64,000 nt of DNA, from positions 96,908,380 through 96,972,379 of the forward strand of contig CM028381.1 of assembly GCA_013146195.2 (NCBI GenBank). Direction: 5' to 3'. Below the pieces are notes generated by a model. That model had not been told where the DNA came from. It saw only the letters and a program-made list of their open reading frames with translations, and ran no database searches. Made by a program: the position numbers and the translations under genes. The first letter of the stretch is position 1. Each line of letters begins with the position of its first letter. This document shows positions 1-11,321 of the stretch, piece by piece. Source of the stretch: Codonopsis lanceolata. Lineage: Eukaryota; Streptophyta; Magnoliopsida; Asterales; Campanulaceae.

Positions 1-1708
1 ATTGACCCTAAGGAAACAAAGCCTATGGTGATTGAGGTCAATGAGGACACTTTTATGCTTCCTATGCTATCTACTTGTATTTTGAAAATTATGAACTTGC
101 TAGGAGCATGTATAGGTTGGTTTCTAGTCTATGAAAGTTTATAAAACTCTTGCATCTTGTTTATTTATGGTTTTGAACATGTTGGGAACATGTGTTGAAT
201 TTATTGATGGAAGTGTTGTTATGTGAGAATGGCCTAAATTGAGCTTACATGATATGTTGTATGTTGTATGTGTTCTATCCTCATTATTGGACTCTATGAT
301 GAACATGTATCACATTATTATGCCTTGGTGAAATTATGACCTTGAAGAACTTAGTAATGAACTAGGTTGAGTTATGAAGCACATAGCTTCAACTACCCTA
401 AATTTGGGAATTTTTAGTAAAGACTCGGCGGAGTCGACTTTAGGGAAGATTTGAACATGTTAAACCCTAATTTAAATCCCTACGAAGTTTGGACACCGTT
501 TGGTCAAGTTTACTCAATTTAAGTTGAGTCTATTATGTGCAATCGAACCCGTTATGATTATTTTGGTTATGAGCATTTAGTTGCCTTGACTTGATTTATT
601 GTAGAGATTTATACCCTACTTGGTCGGTCGAGTTCGCTCTTGTCGAATTCGATCATTATTTGGTCTTTACGAGTAAACATCTACTTGAGCATTGCATTAA
701 GTCCAGCTGGCATTATTTGGTTTGATTTTTATGTCAGGGTAGGACGATGTATAGCCTTCACGAATTGAGAGATTCGTGCTCGCTATGGATCGCCGTACCT
801 GGGACCTCACACACCCCTCCATTGTAGGCCGCAATGGGGAAGTAGCCCCTTTGCCGTAACAATACGTGCGTCACTGGCTGCTATTAGCCGGCGGAGTTCG
901 GTATATCGATGCAAAGTCACGAGCATCGTAGTCACGATATTGGGTTAACAAACTATTTTGCAGGAGCTACGAAGCGGCCGTGCCTATATCATATCCTACT
1001 TGTATGATTTATTCCTTGCACTTACGTGAATAAAGTGCTAAGTGCTATATGATGAACGTGAACTATAATTGTGATAAATGCCATGTTAAAACATGATCAT
1101 GCATTGTAGTAACTTACTAAGTCTTTCGACTTACCCTATTTGTTTGTTTTGTTTCCTTACATCCGAGCCGAGGAGCCGGTCCGGGATAGACTCGCTTGAT
1201 TCACGTTTGGTTGTTTGTATTCACAAGGTTGCTCTTTTGGACTTTTGTGATTAGCCCTTTTATTTTGGAAAGGACGTTGGGAAGCAAGTCATGTAGACTT
1301 GGCTTGGGGTTTTGTTGTTGTAGTAGACTTAATGATTTGACACTTGTAATCTTTTGGTATGCCGACTTATATGTCGAGCCTGTTTATATGTTATGGTTCG
1401 CTACAGTTTCTTCCGCTAAAGCTCGTTAAATTATTATTGTTGTTGTTGTCTCCGGCATGTTGTGGCCGTTGAGGTTATTATAAGCATGTGTTAATATTGT
1501 AGGAGTAGTTGTTGGGTTCCGGCTGTAACGTCGCCGAAGACTTGTTTATTTTTAGTTGCTTTTCCGGCCAAGTGTAGCCGAGTTGTTGTTCGTATGCGAT
1601 GTTGCGCCACATGAATTTTACAATCCTACTTGTGCATGCTTGTGTATTTTGTCTATTTGGACGGCGTGACTCGGGATCTCGCATTGGGGTCCGGGTCGGG
1701 TCGTCACA
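1..1708 (+). mobile_element. 3' part of a Tekay-like gypsy LTR (family A)
   Basis: The sequence runs from the window edge to a terminal GGGTCGTCACA. It aligns throughout with the LTR at 60202-62979 and, in reverse complement, with the LTR pair at 38470-41137 and 45813-48442. The window opens inside the LTR, at the small inverted repeat ATTGACC...GGTCAAT, so U3 is missing. The sequence downstream of 1708 is the RNase H end of a copia element, so this LTR cut that element. Because its other side lies outside the window, a solo LTR and a full element cannot be told apart. The segment around 770-990 is close to the reverse complement of 46530-46760. Confidence 0.88.
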
Positions 1709-2080
1709 AAACCTGTCTCCTAGAAATTGACATGTCCCACTAGTGCTTTTTCTGTCAATTTGACAGCCAGCATAGTCTGCATCTGAGTAGCCAACTAAAT
1801 TGAAAGAGAACTCTCTTGGATACCAGATACCTAAGTTGGTGGTATCTGATACATACTTGATAATTCTCTTGGTCGCTAGAAGATATGATTCACGAGGGTC
1901 TGCGTGAAATCTAGCACATACCCCAATAGCATATACTATGTCAGGTCTGTTGGCGGTAAGGTAGATCAGAGATCCGATAATCCCTCTATATTGAGTGATA
2001 TCCATCTTTTTCCCTTGTAGGTATTTAGATAATTTGCATTTAGTAGACATGGGAGTGTCAAAGGCGTTGGCCATTTCCAA
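1709..2080 (-). pseudogene. copia RNase H domain, truncated
   Basis: Reading from 2080 down, the protein shows NRPDIVYAIGVCARF, then YSDADYAGC and DRKSTSGTCQFLGD. These are the standard copia RT-connection and RNase H motifs, with the SDAD acidic residues present. The reading continues into the inserted gypsy LTR after GDRF, giving an artificial tail rich in Arg and Pro. RNase H degrades the RNA strand of the RNA-DNA hybrid during reverse transcription; here its C-terminal part, including the usual SSKKQ and AEAEY motifs, is missing. Confidence 0.85.
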
Positions 2081-2104
2081 TCCATACTTTTTGACTAGTT
2101 CGTT

Positions 2105-2922
2105 AGCATATTTAGATTGGTAGATGAAAATTCCTTTTGTTGGATTGTTGAATTTGAAGGCCCAAGAAGAATGTGAGTTCTCCCATCATGCTCATTTGAA
2201 ATTTTCCAGTCATGAGTGATTCAAATCGTTTGCACAGCTTTTCATTTGTTGAACCAAAGATGATATCATCGATGTATATTTGCACCAGCAGTGAGTGGCC
2301 TTTGTGCTTGAGAATGAAAAGAGTTGTGTCAATCTTCCCTCTCACAAATCCTTGTTCTATTAAGAACTTGGATAATGTCTCATACCAGGCACAAAGAGCT
2401 TGTTTGATACCATAAAGAGCCTTCTTAAGTTTATAAACATGAGTTTCTTTTCCTTTCTCAATGAAACCTGGAGGTTGGGTGACATAAACAGTCTCTTGAA
2501 GATCTCCATTGAGAAAAGCACTCTTGACGTCCATTTGATATACCACAAAGTCCTTGTATGTGGCATAGGCTATAAAGATTCTGATAGCTTCTAACCTTGC
2601 TACTGGAGCAAAAGTTTCATCATAGTCAATTCCTTATTCTTGACGATATCCTTGTGCAACAAGTCAGGCTTTGTTTCGAATGATGTTCCCATCCTCATCC
2701 TTTTTTGTTTCTGAACACCCTTTTTGTGCCAAGGATAGTATGATCAGCAGGTCTTGGGACTAGCTTCCATATTTGGCATCTTTCAAATTGCTGAAGTTCT
2801 TCTTGCATGGCTTCCAGCCAGCTTGGATCTTGTAAGGCTTCATCAACTTTCTTTGGCTCTTCTTCTGAAACAAATGCAGCACAGAGCATACATTCGTTTT
2901 TGGAGGATCTTCTAGTCCGCAC
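2105..2922 (-). pseudogene. copia reverse transcriptase (RVT_2), frameshifted
   Basis: Two out-of-frame blocks carry RVT_2. The upper block (2922-2695) has DPSWLEAMQEELQQFE and the start of the fingers. The lower block (2546-2112) has MDVKSAFLNGDLQETVYV, KKALYGIKQALCAWYE and the catalytic YIDD at 2276-2265, a variant of the usual YVDD. A frameshift near 2700 and an in-frame stop near 2630 separate them. ALYGIKQAL replaces the usual ALYGLKQAP. The enzyme copies element RNA into cDNA in virus-like particles; this copy cannot encode a continuous enzyme. The palm is otherwise well preserved. Confidence 0.88.
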
Positions 2923-3168
2923 TCCTACATGGATATCACCAATGATTTGAGAAATTGAGTTATCCTTACATATTCTTGTGACAGCAGGAATGTGAGTCGT
3001 TGTTGGTTCTTCATGAGTAGGTTCAAGAGGAGGACTAGGGGAAAAGTCAGTTGTTTCTTGAGGAATGTGATATTCAGAATTGGATTTGTAGGTAATTAGA
3101 AGAATAGGATTTTGAGGTTCAGAAACTATGGGCTCGGGATCTGTATTTTCATGAGCAGAGTTGAAATT

Positions 3169-4413
3169 TTATGGTAGCTCATGTGAGAAGTGATGATCAG
3201 GTATATCTGAGTGAGTTGCTAGTGATGGGTTTGGAATATGAGAACTACTCAAGGGTTGAGATGTACCTGTCTCGACATTTACATAATCATCAGCAACACT
3301 AGGAGCCACTTGTGGCTCTAATAAGTCAAATTCATCAAATGAAACATGAATAGATTCAACAATTTTTAAGGATCTTTTGTTGAAGACTCTATAAGCTTTG
3401 GAGTGTAGGGCATAGCCTAGAAAAACACCTTCGTCGGATTTGTGGTCGAATTTACCTCTGTAGTCATTACCATTGTAGACTACGAAGCATTTGCTGCCGA
3501 AGATTTTGAGAAACCCAATATTTGGGGCTTTACCTCTCCAAAGTTCATAAGGAGTTTTACCGTGAAATGTATTGATCAGGGATCTATTCTGAGTGAAGCA
3601 TGTTGTGTTCACGGCTTCTTCCCAGAAATTCTTAGGCAGCTTTGCTTCGGTGACGGTGAGCATTGTTTTAGCAGCTTCAATAAGAGTTCTGTTTTTCCTT
3701 TCTGCTACGCCGTTTTGTTGAGGAGTTCTGACAGCAGAGAAGTTGTGACCTATGCCATGATCATCACAGTACTTTGCTATGCCATTATTGGTGAATTCAG
3801 TTCCATTGTCTGATCGAACATCACTGATTTCATCGAGCTTTTGAGTTTGCAGTCTTCTAAACAGTACTGTGAGTATGTCATAAGTATGATCTTTAGAAGA
3901 CATCATTTATGTCCAAGTATATCTTGTGTAGTCGTCAACTACGACCAATGTGTATCTGTGACCACCATAGCTGATAGTAGTCACAGGCCCGAAGAGATCC
4001 ATGTGAAGAAGTTGCAAAGGTCTGGTAGTTGTAAGATCTGGTTTGCTTTTGAAGGAGGCTTTTGAAAGCTTTCCTAGTTGACAAGCTTTGCATAGATGAT
4101 TATGATCAGCAGAAACTTTTGGTATTCCTTTCACCAATCCTTCTTTGGATAGCTTTGATAAATATTTGAAGTTCAGATGACTGAGACGCTTGTGCCACAG
4201 CTAGTTTTTGTCTTGAGCAGAGTTTGCCATAAGACATAGATTAGCCGCCTTGCCATAGACATTTAAATCTATCACATAGAAATTCCCTTGTCTATGTCTA
4301 GTAACCAGAGTTGAACATGAGTCTGGATCCTTAATATCACATCTGTTTGAGGAGAATTGGCATATGAGTCCTTTGTCAAAGAATTGTGAGATGCTCAGAA
4401 GATTGTGCTTCAA
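3169..4413 (-). pseudogene. copia integrase with GAG-pre-integrase region
   Basis: Starting near 4413 the reading gives MKHNLLSISQFFDKG, then the zinc-binding region LWHKRLSHLNF followed by CKAC, typical of GAG_pre-integrase. The catalytic core follows with MDLFGPV, RSDNGTEF and NGVAERKNRT, supplying the DDE triad. The block 3906-3169 continues with KTPYELWRGKAP and EGVFLGYALHSKAYRVF, the normal copia linker toward RT. A stop after the N-terminal section (about 4201) and another between the first and second Asp (about 3907) break the frame. Integrase inserts cDNA into the host genome; this one is dead. Confidence 0.88.
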
Positions 4414-4673
4414 GCCTTCTACTAGAGAGACTTTTCCTATTGAGAGATTTCCACGGATGATGGATCCATATCCATTAGTTCTTCCTTTAGCGTTATCTGC
4501 AAAGATGACTGGAGGGCCTTCTGCTTCAGAAATGTTTTAGAGAAGACATGATTCTTCTGTCATTTGTCTTGAGTAGCCACTGTCTAGATACCATATGTCT
4601 TTCTTTTCTGAATTTGTAGCAGCCATGAAGCATATCTGAGATGGAGAGATAAGAAAACATGGTCCCCTTTTAT
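4414..4673 (-). pseudogene. copia aspartic protease region, degenerate
   Basis: Between gag and integrase the minus strand encodes KKDIWYLDSGYSRQMTEES. This matches the copia protease signature W-LDSG-S-HM, with the catalytic Asp in DSG. His of the usual SRHMTG is replaced by Gln. The frame is broken near 4540 (stop) and 4445 (frameshift). The protease normally cleaves the Gag-Pol polyprotein. Its position, directly after the gag C-terminal basic region, is as expected. Confidence 0.7.
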
Positions 4674-6887
4674 TTATCTTTTTGGGTCCATAGGGTTAGC
4701 AATTTTAGGAACCCATACTTGCCTTACTTTTGGAATTGGAGATCCAGTAGGCTTCATGATGGATTTCAGAAGGCATTCATGGGCCAAGTGGCCTAAACAT
4801 TTGCAAAAAGTACAGCGATGAAAATTACAAATGTTAGGTTGAGAAAGCTGGTTTTCGGTAGACATTTTAGCAAGCTTTCTTTTGGTAGCTGCCTTTGACT
4901 CAGCAGACTTGATAAAAATAGACTTAGATTTCTCATACATTTTTCCTTTTAGCTTAAAGTCAGCGGTCTTGGGGGCAGCATCATCACTGTGGGTGCTTTT
5001 GACAAATCTGATAGGTTTATGTTGACTTTTAGTTTTCCTAGAAACAACAGCCTTTGCTTTAGCCCAGGTGCTGGTAGAAGGATATTGTGAGTCAGCATAA
5101 TCCTTAGCAGACTTTTCGATAGCTAATGATTGCTTCACTTTTGGAGCATTACTAGTCTTAAATGCTCGAGCCTTAGGATATTTATAGTAGATAATAGCAT
5201 AGCCAATTCCTTGTCTGCCCTTGTTGTTGAACTGCTGATGATATGGAAGATCATCACCAGTTTGTTCAGACAAGTCTTCTATTTTTTGTTCAGAAGTTGT
5301 GCCAGCAGTGTTTTCAGAGAAACCCAGTCCGGTTTTGTCATTAGATGACTTTTGTTCTCCAAGAATTTGATCAAAAATAGCCTTAGAGTTATTCCATGAG
5401 TCGATGGTTTTTTGTAACTCATCTTTCTCAGCAGATATCTCTTTGACATGACCAATTAGGCAAGCAACCTTCTTGTTGAGAAACTCGTTTTCTTCCTTTA
5501 ACTTGATTCTTTCCTACTGGACTCCATGAAGAGTTTTTAACTCGGCTTCCAGCATGGATTTCTCAGTTCCCAGCTTCTCATGATTCTTAGCTAACCTTAC
5601 GTAAGCCTTTCTAAATTCATTGAATTCCTCTAGCATGTCCTGAGCATCCTTGAGGATTTCTTCTTTAGAAGGCTCTTCAGAAGATTGTTCTACATTAGCT
5701 TGATAAGGAGTATATTTAATTTTACTTTCTGAGTCATAGGTGGGAGGTGACTCTAAAGCAACAAGGCAAATGTGTGCCTGCTCTGGTGAGTCATCACTGT
5801 CATCCTCATCAGAATCAGTTTCAAACCAGGTGGACACTTGGTTTTCTTCTAAGTCCTCAGCCAGCAGACCTCTATGTGTTGAAAATGATTTAGAAGGTCG
5901 CCTTTTATAAGCTTCATATTTAGGCTTTGGACATTTAGAAGCAAAGTGACTAGGCTTTCTGGAGTTGAAGCAAACTAGCTCATCATTTTGTGAGATATCA
6001 GCAGTCTTTCTGAAAGTCTGCTGGTTTGCTTCTTTCCTCTTGTTGAATCTTGAAAATTTTTGAAACTTCTTGACGAACATGGCAAATTGTTCGTCAGATA
6101 GGATTTCATTTTCATTAGAAGAGGAAGTAGATGGTTTATTGTCTACAGCAGAATTTTCTTGAGAGATAGCAGAAAAAGAAGGAAGTTTAAATTGTTTGTC
6201 CTGTTCTTGAGCTTGAATTAGTTCTTGCTCATAGACAGCTAAACTCGCATACAAACTTCGAATATGCATGGAGTTCAAGTCTTTGGACTCTTTAATAGCA
6301 GTGGTCTTAACATGCCACAAACTTCCTAAAGAAGCTAAAAATCTCATATTTACTTCTTTTATACTATATTCTTTTCCTAGGGAATAACAGCTATTAACTA
6401 CCTCACAGAATCTGTCGTAGGCTTGTCGTAGTGTCTCCTTTGGATCTTTCCTGAACGAGTCGAACTGTTGAATATAGTTGTATTTTATGTTGTCTCTAGT
6501 GGGCAAATCTCCTTCTAGATATTCCACCAGTGCTTCCCACATTTCCTTAGCTGTCTTGCATCTGATTATCTATTGATATGTGCTTGTGTCCACTGAGCTG
6601 GATATGATGTGTATTGCCTTACTGTCTAGCTCAACAAGCTTCCTTTCTTCTTCAGTCCATTCATTCATTGATTTTGGTATCTCAGGAGGTCCACCTGCTA
6701 CTTCTGCTAGAAGATTTGGCTTCATAGGAATATGAGGTCCTGTTTGAACTCATTGCCATAGACGATTGTCAATAGAATTCATATATCTAATAACTTTGTC
6801 TTTCCATACTTCGAAATGACCTTCGTCCAATATTGGGACGTGGCTTGTATTCGAGGTAGGCAACATACAATGAGCCTTAGGATCTAT
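4674..6887 (-). pseudogene. SIRE-like copia gag, start codon lost
   Basis: The N-terminal region has MLPTSNTSHVPILDEGHFEVW (here counted in two parts: MLPTSNTSHVPIL and DEGHFEVW), the usual start of this gag. The expected initiator just upstream, before DPKAHC, reads ATA at 6885-6887 instead of ATG. In-frame stops occur near 6748 and 6540. The block 6542-5514 contains the capsid-like part (EALVEYLEG, LRQAYDRFCEVVNSC) and a CCHC zinc knuckle (CFNSRKPSHFASKC, where the second Cys is Ser). The block 5273-4674 is Lys/Ser-rich with a second Cys-His motif (CTFCKCLGHLAHEC). Gag packages element RNA. Confidence 0.85.
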
Positions 6888-6931
6888 TATCAAGAGATTA
6901 ATCTTGGAAAAATGAATTTTCAAAGAATTAG

Positions 6932-6943
6932 GCTCTGATACCA
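6932..6943 (-). promoter_or_regulatory. primer binding site (tRNA-iMet) of copia 1
   Basis: Minus strand TGGTATCAGAGC lies two bases inside the 5' LTR end (...ACCAACA at 6946). It matches the 3' end of plant initiator tRNA-Met, the standard primer for minus-strand cDNA synthesis in copia elements. Confidence 0.9.
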
Positions 6944-6945
6944 AT

Positions 6946-8230
6946 TGTTGGTCCCAAAATAGGCTCAATCTAGCCTAGAGGGGGGGGGGTTGAATAGCCT
7001 ATTAGATATTATTTAAAAAAAAAACCTTTTTTAATTTTGAAATGTTTCTTGAACCAATCTTTCTTCTTTTCTTTTGAAAGACTTTTTCAAAAAGGGGTTA
7101 GTGCAGCGGAATACTTATAAGAAGAAACATGTCAAGGTCTGATGTTGATACAAACACACTAGCAGTTATAAGATGAGCAGAAACAGTTCAGACAGGACAC
7201 AGAGTTTAGAAGTGGTTCGTACTGTGAATAGTACTACATCCACTACCAAAGTGGTTAGCTTTGGATTTTGAAAGGTGCACTTGTTTATCCGCTAGGTGTG
7301 AGAGTAAGATCTCTAATGGATTGTGTACAAAATAGTTTTTAACCAAGTGTATGATGATGAGTGAAACAATTAATGAATAATTGCTCTCTCAAGTGCTAAA
7401 GTAAAGAACGGTTTAAATGCAAACTAGATGAAGCTGAAAGTATAAACTAGCAGATCTGCAACTTCAGAAAGTTTGGTGAAGTTGTTAGTTCTTGTCCTTT
7501 GATCTCTTGAATGTTTGAGTTATGAAGATGAAGCTTGAATGTTCAATGTGCAAGAGAGTTATTGTTCAGATCTTCAAAACTTGAATAAATACCAGGGGAG
7601 ATCTTTTGGACCGTTGGACTAAGAATAGACTAGTTGTGTCCAACGTTATAATGCATTAAATGCATTTCGGCGCTTTTTAGGTTGCGTCAGCAACAGATAT
7701 ACGAAACTCGGAGTTGCAGAGGCACCCATTCCAAACAGAGTAAGCTTTTTAGTCTTGCAGACGTTTCAGCTTGAAAGTCTTCTTAGCCAAATGAGGAAAT
7801 GTCTTCAGATGTCATTATGCGTGAGACAGACTGGACAATATCGAGTTGTCTACATAGTTGACTTCTTTGGAGGGAAATCTGATGAAGATTATCTTTTGAA
7901 GATTATCTTTTGAATATTATCTGACTTAAATAAAAAATATCTAAATCAAATAATATACGACTTAATTCTTTGATTTGACTGTCTTTGATTTTGAACCTTG
8001 AGCAGACTTTCAAGTCTCCTATTCGTTTCAAGTCTGCTGTTCGAACTATGCTTTCAAGACTGCTGTTGAAGCCTGCTTGTCCGCGCCTAAAATGAACTAA
8101 CAATAAACTAGTTCTAAACACCCTTGATTCTAAGACATTTGCCACATTAATCGGTACGCAGACCTATTAGCCACTGTACAGTAGAATCGGAGGATGATTC
8201 AACCAAATCTAGAACCTATGAGGGTCAACA
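6946..8230 (-). repeat. 5' LTR of copia 1
   Basis: Read on the minus strand this runs TGTTGACCC... to ...GGGACCAACA, and aligns with the copia LTRs at 9796-11044 and 11322-12597 at both ends. Shared marks are the block TAGCCACTG (about 8169-8177), the poly-G tract near 6981 followed by TTGAATAG, and adjacency to the PBS. The likely TATA position (about 7583-7591) is degenerate compared with the other copies. The boundary at 8230 is inferred from similarity to the solo LTR end TGTTGATTC. Confidence 0.8.
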
Positions 8231-8283
8231 AGAGTCATCATCATCGCGCATCTCCATTTTCTTTTTATAAAAAAATTAAAAAG

Positions 8284-8286
<3 letters not shown>

Positions 8287-8346
<60 letters not shown>
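8287..8346. repeat. (TA)n microsatellite
   Basis: About 30 perfect TA units just outside the copia 1 LTR end. Simple slippage repeat. Confidence 0.97.
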
Positions 8347-8350
<4 letters not shown>

Positions 8351-9795
8351 AATTTTCATTCTCGAGTTTTGGAGTGGTCACTTCAGTCGATGAGGAGTTA
8401 ATACAATGAGCCACATAACTTTTCCATAGATCATTCTGGAATTTACTTGATTCTGCAAAATTCTTGATTTTCTTCAAATCTCTATGCACTTTTATTAGTC
8501 ATGATTATGGATTGATTTGAATATTTTTACTAAGTTTATAGCACACATTTCATTTTAGTAACAAATTAAGATATGCATAAGAATATGATGCATAGCCATC
8601 CTGGCATGATTTTTGCGTTAAATTGTAACTTAGGGTCAATTGCATGATAGTTAGATCCCTTGGATTTTTCTTGCTAATATATCTCAAGCACACTTTTGAA
8701 CCGTGTCTGCATGTTAGTCTTGATTACCCCTACCGTTTTTCTAGCGAATGCTTATGTGAAATCCAGTGATGCTAAATCTTTAATTCCACAACCTTCATGA
8801 TGGATATGATATTTTATGTGTTTTACTTTCTTAAAAATTGCATAAGTATTTTGGCATTAAGATATGATATAGGCCATTTTTGGATCGTTTGAGCCTAAAT
8901 ATTTCCCGACCTTACTAAAAATATCCCTAGTGTCCCCTTTGAGCTGTATTAAAAAGAATGGAGTGTGCTAAGCACACATTGAACCCCCATTCAACTTCGC
9001 TTCTTTAACCCACATTAACTTAACCCCTAAAACTTATACACTTTAGTCTACCCTTTGAGAGAGTATGATGTGGGTGAGAAATTAATTTTATGGGACCATT
9101 TTTCAGTTAGAAAAGTTTTTCCAAAGACTTTTTCTTCCTCGTCGTAATAAAAAAAAAGTGATGGAAAAGAAAAACAAAACAAAACAAAATAAGAAGAAGA
9201 AAAGTGTAAGAAGATTCAAATGAAAGCATAGCTTTTAACAGAAAAATATGATAGAAAAGTTCTTCTAAAAATGGAACACTAGTTATTTTTAGCTTGATAT
9301 ATTGTACAAAACAAGTTTGGGGGAAAAGTCCCTACTTGTGGTTTTTGTAGGTCCTAGCCTAATTGGAAAAGACTTCTAGTTATTTAGAAGTAATTGGGGA
9401 AAAGGGTAATCTTGCTATCTCACTTTGTATTCTATTCCCTTTCCATCGTATCTCTCAACACCAATGCCTTACATTACAATCTTATTAAAGACCTATTGAT
9501 CTTATTGCCAATGCTTGTGTTTATTGATTTGATTGTAATACATGTAAATTGATCACCACTTCATATATTCATTTTATTTGCAATCTCAATGTGTTAGCAT
9601 AATCTTAGCTATTGCAAGTAATTGGGGCATGAAAGCATTGTATGTCATACATAGGAAGTGCATGGGATGGATGAATAAGTATTTGAAATCCTTGGTGTTC
9701 TCTCTTTCTGTGATAGACCAGGTTCGGATGGTAGATCGCATACTTTGTGTTGCATTTGTTTTATTGAAAATTCTGATTTTTAGAATGAATGTGGT
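8347..9795. other. unassigned AT-rich DNA between two copia LTRs
   Basis: No coding sequence or terminal repeats recognised. A purine-rich stretch near 9316 (AAGTTTGGGGGAAAAG) and A-rich runs at 9140-9200 resemble the noncoding 3' region of gypsy (Athila-type) elements, but this is only a resemblance. The region may be older repeat DNA into which both copia elements inserted. Confidence 0.4.
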
Positions 9796-11044
9796 TGTTG
9801 TTTCTCATTTGTATTTTGATTTACATATGTTCATACATTACATTAGCTTTATACATTAGTGGCTAATTGGGATGTGTATCAATTAGCGTGGCAATTATGT
9901 ATAAAACTTTGACATAGAATAGTTTTCTTTTTATAGGCTTCACAGGTTTAGCGGAAGAATTCAGCAAAGTTCCACCGGAAGACCTCATTCAACATCCAGC
10001 GGCAGACCTTGTCTGCACGTGTTCAAGCATGACGTGTCCAGTCACCAAGTCTTAGTGAATTAATTAAATTTATCCAGTATCAATTTGAATTTGAATTAAA
10101 TCCATCCCCTGACTTCTCAGACATGCCTGACCAGCTTTTCGAAAAGCAAGAAGACTTTCGTCTTCGAACAAAGGACGAGTGAACAGGTGACACTTGCAGT
10201 ACCAACCGTGTCAGTCGAAATTCGATTGCTCTTCGCCACCTTCGCACCAACTCCCTCGCTCAAGACGGTGAAGACGAAACCCTCAAGCCAGCTCCATGCA
10301 TTCAATGCACTTAACCTAATAGAGTTGTTACACTTCGTCTTCTCCAACAGATCTCTCGATTGCCCATGCTATAAATACTGCTATTAAAGACTGAAAGAAA
10401 AGATACTGAATAGTCCTGAAATGCTCTGAAATTCTCCTACAACATAAAGTCTTTATACTCAGTGCATTCAAGAGATCATAAATTGATCAAGAAGTCCTCG
10501 ACAACAATCAAGAAGATCTGCATGAACACTTATCTTAAGCTTTTTATTGTTGTCCATTAAACTATTCTTCTGCACAATTGAATATCTTGTTTATCCAGAT
10601 ATTCAATTCCTTAACCCCCAAACAAAAGTCAAATATTTTGTATACGATCTATTGGATATGTTCTTTGTACTAGAACTAGTGGAAAATATAGTGCACATTT
10701 TAAATCCAAGGTTGACTGCCTTGGTGGTGGACGTAGCACTCTTTATAGTGTGAACCATCTCAAATACTTGTGTTATTTTATTACCGTTGATTACTGCTTT
10801 GAACTGTTTCATATTTCTTTAACTTATCTCTTCAACAGCAGACTTGAGTATTCAGTCAAGTCTACCGGTAGTCCTTAATCGGCAGACTTGAACTGTCTTC
10901 CTTACTAAACTTCCACTACTTCAATCTCCTTAATAGATTGCAAGTGCTTGTTTTAGGAACTTATATAAAAAGTTTTTAAGTGTCTAATAAGCTATTCAAC
11001 CCCCCACCCCTTCTAGCTTATTATTGTGCCCTTTGGGACTAACA
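9796..11044 (+). repeat. 5' LTR of copia 2
   Basis: The LTR runs from TGTTGTTTC (left end placed by alignment to the solo LTR 11322-12597) to GGGACTAACA, directly before a tRNA-iMet PBS. It shares TGGCTAAT near 9860, a TATAAATA box and the C-rich U5 tract near 10990 with its relatives. Its partner 3' LTR is not in the window, because the element is cut at about 19569. Confidence 0.85.
10370..10377 (+). promoter_or_regulatory. TATA box in copia 2 LTR
   Basis: TATAAATA lies about 575 bp into the LTR; a matching TATAAAT occurs on the minus strand of the solo LTR at 12006-12012. Position and conservation fit the U3 core promoter of a copia LTR. Confidence 0.6.
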
Positions 11045-11046
11045 AT

Positions 11047-11058
11047 TGGTATCAGAGC
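11047..11058 (+). promoter_or_regulatory. primer binding site (tRNA-iMet) of copia 2
   Basis: TGGTATCAGAGC two bases after the LTR end ACTAACA; complementary to the 3' end of plant initiator tRNA-Met. Confidence 0.93.
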
Positions 11059-11113
11059 TTAACTCTTTGAAAACAAGTTTTTCCGAGATTAAACTCTTGA
11101 GAGACTCGATCCA

Positions 11114-11321
11114 ATGGCACAAACACACTACATGCTGCCTACATCAAATGCGAACCACGTCCCAATATTGGACGAAGGCCATTTCGATGTTTGGAATGAT
11201 AAGGTAATGCGTTTTATGAATTCCACTAACAACAGGTTATTGAAGTGCGTACTAGCAGGACGTCATGTACCCATGAAGGCAAATCTACTGGCATCCATCA
11301 CTAGAAATCCTGCTGAGGTAC
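11114..11321 (+). pseudogene. copia 2 gag, N-terminal part
   Basis: ATG at 11114 begins MAQTHYMLPTSNANHVPIL, closely matching the gag start of copia 1. The reading stays open through LLKCVLAGRHVPMKANLLA up to NPAEV, where a solo LTR is inserted after GGTAC (11317-11321). The other half resumes at 12598 with the duplicated GGTAC and reads VPKEESEWTKDDRKLVELD. The ATG about 55 bp past the PBS is a plausible start. Confidence 0.88.

Larger units (their letters stand above)
1709..8230 (-). mobile_element. SIRE/Maximus-like Ty1/copia element, 3' end lost
   Basis: This is a minus-strand copia retrotransposon read from its 5' LTR (8230-6946) through PBS, gag, protease, integrase and reverse transcriptase to a truncated RNase H. 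Domain order gag-PR-IN-RT-RH defines Ty1/copia. The long zinc-knuckle gag and the RT context resembling MMGELTFFLGLQIQQ point to the SIRE/Maximus lineage, by recognition rather than by a tree. The RNase H stops at 1708/1709 where a gypsy LTR begins, so the 3' LTR is not visible. Multiple stops and frameshifts show it is a relic. Confidence 0.88.

Noticed and set aside
8194..8489. Tyr-Ile repeat peptides on both strands.
   Set aside because: They are translations of the (TA)n microsatellite.
9578..9859. 93-codon hydrophobic plus-strand frame next to the copia 2 LTR.
   Set aside because: It overlaps the LTR start and has no conserved motif; hydrophobicity follows from T-rich sequence.
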